A stretch of DNA of 22,786 nt from an uncultured Lachnospiraceae bacterium (GTDB taxonomy: Bacteria; Bacillota; Clostridia; Lachnospirales; Lachnospiraceae). Below the pieces are notes generated by a model. It saw only the letters and a program-made list of their open reading frames with translations, made no database searches and was not told the DNA's origin. The translations under genes and the position numbers were made by a program. Location: the NCBI GenBank assembly GCA_910589265.1, contig CAJUTQ010000062.1:1-22786 (forward strand), read 5' to 3'. Below are positions 9,073 through 16,743 of the stretch, one piece after another. The first letter of the stretch is position 1. Every line of letters begins with the position of its first letter.

Positions 9073-12000
9073 ATGTTTTTTGTAAACAATAATAAAGGTA
9101 TGATTTCAAAAGAAAATTTATTAGAACAGTTAGATGAAGTGCAAAAGAAAAAGCTATTGGAGTATTATCGTGTAAAGAAGAGCAGTAGAAAAACTTCTAA
9201 TACGTTAAATAAGTACAATCTTTTTAACCGTGAACTTGCACCGACACAAAAAAATTTATGGTTTTTACAGCAGATGGATTATTCCGATACTTCCTATAAT
9301 ATGCCTTTTTTAATAGGAATGAGGGGGAAATTAGATTATAAAGCATTGCATAATAGCTTTCAAGTTTTATTGGAAAGAAATGATAGTCTTAGAATGTATT
9401 TTCCAACAAAAGATGGAATGCCAGAAATAGCAATATCGAATAAAGTGAGTCCTTATATAGAAAGAATTCATGTAAATACCAAGGAAGAAATGGAGAGCTT
9501 TTTTGAAAAAGAAGCTAAAAAGCCCTTTTCTCTTGAAGATGGCCCTTTATATAGAATATGTTTAGCAAATATAAAGGAGTCAGAGAATTATTTATTGTTT
9601 GTAGCTCATCACATAATTTTTGATGGCCTTTCATCGGCAGTTTGCATAAGAAGTTTTGTAGAGATATATAACAAACTTATATTGGACAATCAAGCTATAA
9701 ATATAAAGAATACAAAGTCATATTTAGAGTATGCAGTGGATGAAAATGAATGGCTTAAGTCAGAGGATGCTGATTTGGAGAGAAATTATTGGTCAAAGGA
9801 ATTATCAGGCGAACTTCCAATTTTAGATTTTCCCTTTATTCATCAAGAAAGCATGGAAGATTGTGGAATGAGGAAGAAAGAGCTAATAGATAAACACTTA
9901 GAAGAAAAGATTAACACGATTGCAGTTAACTATAAAATAACAGCTTTTACGATTTTCTTAGGAGCTTATGGATTATTGCTGCATAAGTATACTCATATGA
10001 AGGACATTATAATAGGAACTCCATTTGCTGGAAGGCATGAACGGTCTTTATACAAGATGATAGGCAATTTTATGAATCCTTTACCAATTAGAATCAACAT
10101 CCATAACAAGGATAGTATCTATGTATATTTGCTGCAAGTGTGGAACAAATTTCAGGGAGCATACGACAATCAGAGACTGCCCTTTCACGAGATAGCCCAT
10201 TTAACAAAAACGAATAGAGATTCCCAGGTATCGCCAATATATCAAACTCTATTTGCATATCAAAATTATTTTGATGAGCATATTGAAATGGAAGGCTTAC
10301 AAACGGATGTAAAGTATATAAATAATGGGAGGCCAAAGTTTGATATATCATTATCAATAGGATATGCAGGAAAGGAGCTAGAATGTATATTTGAGTACAA
10401 CAAAGCAAAAATTCCAGAATGGATGATAGATAATATAATAAATCACTATATAAGAATATTGAATATAATTGCTGAAAACATTATGTTAGAAATTAAGGAT
10501 ATAATAGTATTAAATAAATCTGAATGGGACACTATTTTGTATAAATGGAATGATACTACTTTTGATTTTAAAAGAGAGAAAATGGTATATAAATTATTTG
10601 AGGAGCAAGTAGATAAGTCACCTAATGATACGGCAGTAGTATACAAAGGTGAAAAGCTGTCATACATGGATTTAGATAAGTGGACTAATAAAATTGCAAG
10701 ATATTTAACAAGCAACGGAATTAAGAAAAATGATCTAGTAGGTATATTTATGAACCGTTCTTTGGAAATGGTTGCTTCTATTCATGGCATTATGAAATCT
10801 GGGGCAGCTTATGTCCCCATTGATCCGGAATATCCATTGGAACGAATAAATTATATGATGGTGAATGGAAATCTTTCTTACATTCTGACCCAGTTGGATC
10901 TTTCATCTCAAATAAAGGATGCTATTGGTGATAGAAAAATGAATGTTGTTTATATTGACGATAAGAATTCAGAATATTTTACTATGGCAGAAGAAAGATT
11001 AAACCTCCATATAGAACCAGAAGATATTGCGTATATGATATATACATCGGGATCTACTGGATATCCAAAAGGTGTGATGAACACTAATGAAGGGCTCTGT
11101 AACAGAGTTTTATGGATGCAAAAAGAATACAATATGGAACGAGGATATAAAGTATTGCAAAAAACCCCCTATTGCTTCGATGTTTCCGTTTGGGAGTTTA
11201 TTTGGCCCTTAATAACGGGGGGTACATTGGTTATTGCAGAGCCAGAAGGGCATAAGGATGCATCTTATTTATGCAAGATGATTGTAGATTATGAGATAAA
11301 TATTTTGCATTTTGTACCATCTATGTTAAATATTTTTCTTTTAGATTCCAACGTACCTGCCTGTACAAGTTTGAAAAAAGTTTTTTCTAGTGGAGAAGCT
11401 TTAAACGTTGCAGCGGTAGAAAAGTTTTACAAGCTATTACCAAATACAGAACTCCATAACTTATATGGCCCTACAGAGGCTGCTATAGATGTAACATATT
11501 GGGACTGTAGTAAAAAGTATAAAAAAGATGTGGTTCCAATTGGATATCCTATTCATAATACTTCAATATATATTCTTGATGACGATCAGAAACCTGTGCC
11601 AATAGGCGCTTTTGGAGAATTATATATAGGTGGTATTGGTTTAGCTAAAGGATATTATAATAATGTGTCTTTGACAAAGGAGAAATTTATAAAAAATCCA
11701 TTTTTGGATACTCCTAACGAAAGAATGTATAGAACAGGGGATATTGGAAGATATCATGTTTCAGGAGTAATTGAATATAGTAAGAGGAAAGATTTCCAAA
11801 TTAAATTAAGAGGTCAGAGAATCGAATTAGGAGAAATAGAAGCTGCTATAGAAAAGTATCCAAACGTAGAGTGTGCAGTAGCCATGGTATATGAAGATAC
11901 AAGTGGGCTACAGGATTTAATGTCATTTATAGTACTTAACAACATAGAAACAATAAACCAAAAACAATTAAAAGAATATTTAAATGAGTCTTTACCAAAA

Positions 12001-13527
12001 TATATGATCCCTGCCTTTTTTAATGTCATTGAAGAAATACCATTATCTTCAAATGGAAAAGCGGATAGAAAGAAATTGAAAACAATGATTGTTAATGAAA
12101 GAGCAGAGCAAAAAAATGTAATCAAACCAAGAACAAAAATAGAAAGAGAGATATATGAAATATGTGCAGAGCTATTGGGTCATAATGCAATTAGCGTAGA
12201 TGATAATTTAATGGATATAGGTGCATATTCTTTATTAATTGCCTCACTAGTTTATAAGATAAGAGATAAATTTAAAACAGATATTGCATTTAAGTTTGTA
12301 TATGAAAATCCTACAATAGAAAAATTGGCAAATAAAATTGAGACAAATTCAGAAAGTGAGGAGGATGAGATTGATTTAAATCATGATGTAAATGAAATAA
12401 TTAGCAAGGAAATCTTACCGCTATTAAAAAATGATAAGGAGGAGGAAGGTGTTTTTCTCACAGGTGGGACTGGATTTATAGGAGCCTTCTTATTAGATGA
12501 ATTACAAAAGAAATATAACAAAGTTTATGTTTTAGTAAGAGCAAAAAATAAGGAAATGGCTGAGGAAAGGCTGATGATGAATCAAGAAAAATATTTATTA
12601 GCCTTAGATTTATCTAAAGTCGAAATTGTATTGGGGGATCTATCTAAAGATAAGCTGGGGTTGGAGGATATGCTATATGAAGAAATTTCCAAAAAAACAG
12701 ATTTAATAATTCATAATGGGGCATTAGTTAATTATGCATATCCATATAAGACACTTAGAAATGCTAATGTAATGGGAGTAGAGAGAATTGTTGAATTGGC
12801 AACAAATCGTAGGCTAAAACAGGTATATTATATGTCTTCGTTACATGTTTTTTCTGATACAGATGCTGCCCAAAACAGTATTCTATATGAAGAGACAGAA
12901 CCAAAACATTATATGGATTTAAAGATTGGCTATTCAAAAAGTAAATGGAGCGGGGAGCAGATACTTATAAGAAGAGGGAAACAATTAAACTTAGAATATA
13001 AAATTTTTAGATTGGGGAGGGTGGGTGGAGCCGCAAAGAGTGGGGCTATGCAATCCAATGACTTTATATGGAAATTGGTGAAATTGTGTTTAGAGTTAAA
13101 GCTTTATCCCCAGGTAAATATGGAAATTCGTTTTATACCTGTTGACAGTGTGGCAAAATATATTGCAGATATACGAAATATAAAGGATAAGTCTTCCATA
13201 TACCATGTATGTAATAAAGACTCACTTACAAATAAACAGATGTTTAACTTATTAAGAGATATGGGATTCGAAATCGTGTTGACAAGTTTAGAAAACTGGT
13301 TAGATGCAGTAAAAGAAAAGGCAAAGGAGAGCATAATAAATGGGGAGTACATGGTAGTTTATGATTTATTAAAAAATACAAAGAATTTAGAAGAAATCCC
13401 TAGGGAGTATGATGCAACAAATTTTGAACGGACTTTGGAGGAATTAGGAATGAAATGTCCAAGTATGGATTCGAATTTAATGAAGAAATACATTAGATGG
13501 CAAAGGGAAGACATGAATGAAGGATAA
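9073..13527 (+). CDS. NRPS C-A(Ser)-T with terminal thioester reductase
   Basis: Condenses the beta-ketoacyl chain with an amino acid and releases the product reductively. From ATG 9073: condensation domain (His179, His180, Asp184 in HHIIFDG); adenylation domain about 495-1000 with A3 TSGSTGYPKG near 658, FDVSVWE at 702-708 and NLYGPTEA near 796. The extracted specificity residues D-V-W-H-F-S-L-I-D match the well-known serine code (EntF type). The carrier motif is GAYSL (Ser1053) instead of the usual GGHSL. Residues about 1125-1484 form an extended short-chain dehydrogenase with the nucleotide motif TGGTGFIG (1130-1137), Ser1256, and Tyr1287/Lys1291 as YxxxK: a thioester reductase giving an aldehyde or alcohol. 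No thioesterase is present. The frame also allows TTG 9058, but ATG 9073 has AGGGAG at 9064-9069 just upstream. The gene starts 25 nt after the PKS stop and overlaps the next gene by 11 bp. Confidence 0.93.
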   Translation: MFFVNNNKGMISKENLLEQLDEVQKKKLLEYYRVKKSSRKTSNTLNKYNLFNRELAPTQKNLWFLQQMDYSDTSYNMPFLIGMRGKLDYKALHNSFQVLLERNDSLRMYFPTKDGMPEIAISNKVSPYIERIHVNTKEEMESFFEKEAKKPFSLEDGPLYRICLANIKESENYLLFVAHHIIFDGLSSAVCIRSFVEIYNKLILDNQAINIKNTKSYLEYAVDENEWLKSEDADLERNYWSKELSGELPILDFPFIHQESMEDCGMRKKELIDKHLEEKINTIAVNYKITAFTIFLGAYGLLLHKYTHMKDIIIGTPFAGRHERSLYKMIGNFMNPLPIRINIHNKDSIYVYLLQVWNKFQGAYDNQRLPFHEIAHLTKTNRDSQVSPIYQTLFAYQNYFDEHIEMEGLQTDVKYINNGRPKFDISLSIGYAGKELECIFEYNKAKIPEWMIDNIINHYIRILNIIAENIMLEIKDIIVLNKSEWDTILYKWNDTTFDFKREKMVYKLFEEQVDKSPNDTAVVYKGEKLSYMDLDKWTNKIARYLTSNGIKKNDLVGIFMNRSLEMVASIHGIMKSGAAYVPIDPEYPLERINYMMVNGNLSYILTQLDLSSQIKDAIGDRKMNVVYIDDKNSEYFTMAEERLNLHIEPEDIAYMIYTSGSTGYPKGVMNTNEGLCNRVLWMQKEYNMERGYKVLQKTPYCFDVSVWEFIWPLITGGTLVIAEPEGHKDASYLCKMIVDYEINILHFVPSMLNIFLLDSNVPACTSLKKVFSSGEALNVAAVEKFYKLLPNTELHNLYGPTEAAIDVTYWDCSKKYKKDVVPIGYPIHNTSIYILDDDQKPVPIGAFGELYIGGIGLAKGYYNNVSLTKEKFIKNPFLDTPNERMYRTGDIGRYHVSGVIEYSKRKDFQIKLRGQRIELGEIEAAIEKYPNVECAVAMVYEDTSGLQDLMSFIVLNNIETINQKQLKEYLNESLPKYMIPAFFNVIEEIPLSSNGKADRKKLKTMIVNERAEQKNVIKPRTKIEREIYEICAELLGHNAISVDDNLMDIGAYSLLIASLVYKIRDKFKTDIAFKFVYENPTIEKLANKIETNSESEEDEIDLNHDVNEIISKEILPLLKNDKEEEGVFLTGGTGFIGAFLLDELQKKYNKVYVLVRAKNKEMAEERLMMNQEKYLLALDLSKVEIVLGDLSKDKLGLEDMLYEEISKKTDLIIHNGALVNYAYPYKTLRNANVMGVERIVELATNRRLKQVYYMSSLHVFSDTDAAQNSILYEETEPKHYMDLKIGYSKSKWSGEQILIRRGKQLNLEYKIFRLGRVGGAAKSGAMQSNDFIWKLVKLCLELKLYPQVNMEIRFIPVDSVAKYIADIRNIKDKSSIYHVCNKDSLTNKQMFNLLRDMGFEIVLTSLENWLDAVKEKAKESIINGEYMVVYDLLKNTKNLEEIPREYDATNFERTLEELGMKCPSMDSNLMKKYIRWQREDMNEG

Positions 13528-15682
13528 TTTTAAGAATTTTTATAAGCTATGGCTTGCTGGATTAATATCAGCAGTAGGCAGCGGCTTTACCGGCTACGGT
13601 TTAAGTATATGGGTATATATGGAGACTGGTGAAGTGTCCAAGTATTCTATGGTATCTGTTGTTACAGTATTGCCAGGAATATTAATTGGATTTTTTGCAG
13701 GAGTATTAGTTGATTTTGTTAACCATAAGAGAACAATGTTCATTTGTGACATGATAAGCTGCTTCTTATCCTTTGTATTGTTAGGTCTACTATATAGAGA
13801 ACGATTGGAGTTATTTCATATTTACATAATTTTAAGTATAGTATCAACCCTGGCAGCTATAAGATGGTCTGCTTACGCATCTTCTATTGTGTTAACAGTG
13901 GATACAGAAGATTTAAAAAGAGCAAATGGTATGGATCAATTTACAAATGCAGCTTCTCAGATTTTTCCGCCAATTTTTGCTGCAATGATGGTGAATAGTT
14001 TTTTGGGAGTTGGCAGTGTTATATTGCTTGATGGAGTTTCCTATATTATTTCCATGATTCTTGTATGTACGTCGACATTGGATTATAAGCCGCCTAAACT
14101 AAAGCAAATACCATTGTTTAAAATATTTGCAGAAGAATTTATGATAGGGATAAAGTTTCTTTGTGAGAGAAAAGAGCTTTTAGGACTATTAGCAAATATG
14201 GCTTTATTGAATTATATATCAGGCGGTATGAGTGTCTTATTTTCACCAATGATTCTAGCATTTGCCCCCAAATACGCCTTATCCCTCATAATGACAGTTT
14301 CAGGAATGGGAATGATATTTGGAAGCCTTTTAGTGATGGTGGTAAAAAAACTGGAATTAAATACATACACTATAATGAAATTTAGTTTATTATTATCTTT
14401 TGCAACTGTAATTGCTGGAGCAGTAGAAAGTGTTGTTGTTATTTGTTTGGCAGGTTTCGTATTTTTTACATCAGTGGCAATCGCAGGTTCGGCTTTTCAG
14501 TATGTATTTCAAAGGAAAGTTCCGGCCCATCTGCAAGGAAGAGTATTTGCTGTAAGAAAAACGATTATTACTTCAACTTTACCTTTATCATATTTATCAT
14601 TAGGATTTTTAGCTGATAATGTATTTATTCCATTTATTAACAAAAATAAGCTTGTTTCGAGTTTATTTGGACAAGGGGATAGCCGTGGGATAGGATTACT
14701 TTTAGTTACCCTTGGATTTCTATCTATAGCTGTGTTCCTATTATTTTATTATAAACCTGGTATAAAAAAATTACGTTTGTTGGAGGAAAAAATGAAACAG
14801 AAATTGAATGCTAAAAATGTATTGGTTTGTATAGGACAGATTTTTTTAATTATATTTATCTACAAACTATCTATGGAAATTATACAATTTGTAGCTACAC
14901 CGATTTATAGAAATATTGGATGGATTGGTAGAGACGAGACATTAACCGTAACGAGTGAATTTACAATCAGTAATGTAATTGCATATGCAATGGGGATTTT
15001 CATTGCACTTTTTGGATATTGTATAATTATTAAATATAAAAAGAGCAATATTTTATCTTATACATCTTTAAACACAGTTAATCCAAAAGGTGCAGCCATT
15101 GCGGCTTTATTCGGATTTTGCGTTAATGTCTGTGTTATGTACGTGATGATTCTTGGCAAATCCAATGAGACATTAGGCGATATTTATGCAGAATATATCA
15201 AAAGCGCAGAAAGTGGAAGCGTGTGGATAATGCTTATTTTTGTAGGTGTATTAATTCCTGTATTTGAAGAGGTAATATATAGAGGTTTGATTTTCAATTT
15301 GCTTCGGGAAAATGTAGCCACTTTTGCAGCTATTGTTTTACAAGCTCTATTATTTGTAGTATTTGAGATGATTGTAGGAGGAAATGGATTCATTTTCCTT
15401 GAATCAATATATGGTTTTATAATGGCTGTAGTATTTGCTTTATTCTATATTTGGACAAAGTCATTATGGTCATCTATTTTTGCACGCGCTTTCAAAAATT
15501 TAGCAGCATTAATCATTGTCTCATTTATAAATGAAGAGACATTCATATCTGGAAGATATGTTATAATGACTATTGCATTTATTGGAATTGCTACTACCTT
15601 TATTGCAATGAAAAGGGAAGGAAAAAACAAAGAGTATGTTTTTGAAAACAAAGAACCTATGAAAATAAAGGAAGAACTATAG
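13517..15682 (+). CDS. MFS exporter fused to a CPBP-family membrane domain
   Basis: Probably exports the cluster product or protects the producer. Residues 1 to about 425 are an MFS-type transporter of the macrolide-efflux class: many hydrophobic helices, with a GVLVDFVNHKR loop between helices 2 and 3 resembling the MFS signature. Residues about 430-721 are a second polytopic segment with a CPBP (Abi, Rce1-like) core, including the first protease motif EEVIYR (Glu584, Glu585, Arg589). The second motif, usually FxxxH, reads FVVFE (613-617). The third, usually HxxxN, reads RAFKN (657-661). Both expected metal-binding histidines are therefore missing, and the domain may not be a canonical protease. 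At 721 residues the protein is far longer than either family alone, and there is no stop or frame change at the junction near 14790. AGGGAAG at 13504-13510 serves as ribosome site, and the gene overlaps the NRPS stop by 11 bp. It is the last gene of the biosynthetic operon. Confidence 0.85.
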   Translation: MKDNFKNFYKLWLAGLISAVGSGFTGYGLSIWVYMETGEVSKYSMVSVVTVLPGILIGFFAGVLVDFVNHKRTMFICDMISCFLSFVLLGLLYRERLELFHIYIILSIVSTLAAIRWSAYASSIVLTVDTEDLKRANGMDQFTNAASQIFPPIFAAMMVNSFLGVGSVILLDGVSYIISMILVCTSTLDYKPPKLKQIPLFKIFAEEFMIGIKFLCERKELLGLLANMALLNYISGGMSVLFSPMILAFAPKYALSLIMTVSGMGMIFGSLLVMVVKKLELNTYTIMKFSLLLSFATVIAGAVESVVVICLAGFVFFTSVAIAGSAFQYVFQRKVPAHLQGRVFAVRKTIITSTLPLSYLSLGFLADNVFIPFINKNKLVSSLFGQGDSRGIGLLLVTLGFLSIAVFLLFYYKPGIKKLRLLEEKMKQKLNAKNVLVCIGQIFLIIFIYKLSMEIIQFVATPIYRNIGWIGRDETLTVTSEFTISNVIAYAMGIFIALFGYCIIIKYKKSNILSYTSLNTVNPKGAAIAALFGFCVNVCVMYVMILGKSNETLGDIYAEYIKSAESGSVWIMLIFVGVLIPVFEEVIYRGLIFNLLRENVATFAAIVLQALLFVVFEMIVGGNGFIFLESIYGFIMAVVFALFYIWTKSLWSSIFARAFKNLAALIIVSFINEETFISGRYVIMTIAFIGIATTFIAMKREGKNKEYVFENKEPMKIKEEL

Positions 15683-15786
15683 AGCTTAGCTATTGAAAAT
15701 TCATAAGAAATTTGGAGAAGTTAGATATTATTTTTGACTTGTTGAGATAAGGATTGTCCATATTACTCGTCCATTTTATTTGAAAG

Positions 15787-15823
15787 AATCCCTTCATAAG
15801 GTTAATTGTATTGTGAAGGGATT
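15787..15823 (+). terminator. Probable terminator after the biosynthetic operon
   Basis: The arms AATCCCTTCA (15787-15796) and TGAAGGGATT (15814-15823) are perfect inverted repeats around a 17-nt loop, followed by a moderately T-rich stretch (AGATTTTATAG). It lies 105 bp past the stop of the MFS-CPBP gene and before the ABC transporter promoter. The loop is long and the T tract weak, so an operator role is also possible. Confidence 0.5.
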
Positions 15824-15865
15824 AGATTTTATAGTACTTATCTATAAATAAATAGTATAAATATG

Positions 15866-15894
15866 TTGCTTTATCAGAGAAAATTTCCTATAAT
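15866..15894 (+). promoter_or_regulatory. Sigma-A-type promoter for the ABC transporter genes
   Basis: TTGCTT (15866-15871), a 17-bp spacer, then a perfect TATAAT (15889-15894). The 345-bp gap 15683-16027 contains only this, the hairpin at 15787 and very AT-rich leader sequence; I see no small gene in it. The predicted leader before the ABC ATPase is about 125 nt. Confidence 0.55.
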
Positions 15895-16027
15895 ATAAAA
15901 ATCTTAATGTCTAATAAATACTATAGGGAATATATATATAATAGATGATTCCTTCATATGTATAGATAAAATATATGGGCCAGATATTTTCAGTAAAGAA
16001 AGTATGGACAGGTAAGGAGGAGTTCGT

Positions 16028-16723
16028 TTGAATTACTTAATAGAAGTACAAAACATAGTGAAAAGATATAATGATAAAGAACAAGTGCTAAATGGAGTAG
16101 ACGTCTGCATATATGAAAATACATTTGTGACAATTGTTGGTCCAAGTGGCTCAGGGAAATCTACTTTAATGAATATTATGTCTGGTCTCCAGAGACCAAC
16201 GACTGGGAGGGTATATGTAGATGGGACGAACATAACCCAACTAAATGCGAATCAGTTGGCAGATTTTAGAGCTGAAAAAATAGGAAATGTGTTTCAGGAA
16301 TACAATCTGATGCATAATCTTACAGGTAAAGAAAATATATGGATGGGAAAAACGGGTTCAGAATTCTTGGAATTAAATGAAATTGTGGAAATTTTAAATA
16401 TCAGTAAATTATTGGATAAGTTTCCTTACGAAATGTCTGGAGGTGAACAGCAAAGAATATCTATTGCAAGAGCCCTTATTAAAAAGCCCAGAATGTTATT
16501 TTGTGATGAGGCGACAGGGGCGTTAGATGAAAAGAATAGTAAAAATGTAGTAGAATTATTAACAGAAATTAAGAAAAAGTATGGAATGACTATTGTCTTT
16601 GTTACACATAACCTAGAAATAGCAAAGGTTTCAGAACGTATTATTACAATGAAAAATGGAATGATCGTCAATGATAAAATAAATAAAAGACAAATTCATG
16701 CAGATGAAATGAAATGGGATTAA
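16028..16723 (+). CDS. ABC transporter ATP-binding protein, MacB/LolD-like
   Basis: Cytoplasmic ATPase that powers the permease encoded next to it. It has Walker A GPSGSGKST (residues 38-46), a Q-loop (QEYNLM near 93), signature MSGGEQQ near 136, Walker B MLFCDE near 156-161 followed by A-T-G-A-L-D, and an H-loop VTH. At 231 residues it is normal for the family that pairs with FtsX-type permeases (lipoprotein release, macrolide or antimicrobial-peptide export and resistance). It starts at TTG; AAGGAGGAG at 16014-16022 with 7-nt spacing from GGAGG makes this start convincing. The stop lies just before the ribosome site of the permease. Its position next to the synthetase operon suggests export or self-resistance, but the substrate cannot be read from the sequence. 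Confidence 0.93.
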   Translation: MNYLIEVQNIVKRYNDKEQVLNGVDVCIYENTFVTIVGPSGSGKSTLMNIMSGLQRPTTGRVYVDGTNITQLNANQLADFRAEKIGNVFQEYNLMHNLTGKENIWMGKTGSEFLELNEIVEILNISKLLDKFPYEMSGGEQQRISIARALIKKPRMLFCDEATGALDEKNSKNVVELLTEIKKKYGMTIVFVTHNLEIAKVSERIITMKNGMIVNDKINKRQIHADEMKWD

Positions 16724-16743
16724 TGTGGAAAGGACAGTGTCGT

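Noticed and set aside
15931..15945. Second TATAAT-like box before the ABC genes
   Set aside because: It is part of a TA-repeat run and has no -35 element at a suitable distance.
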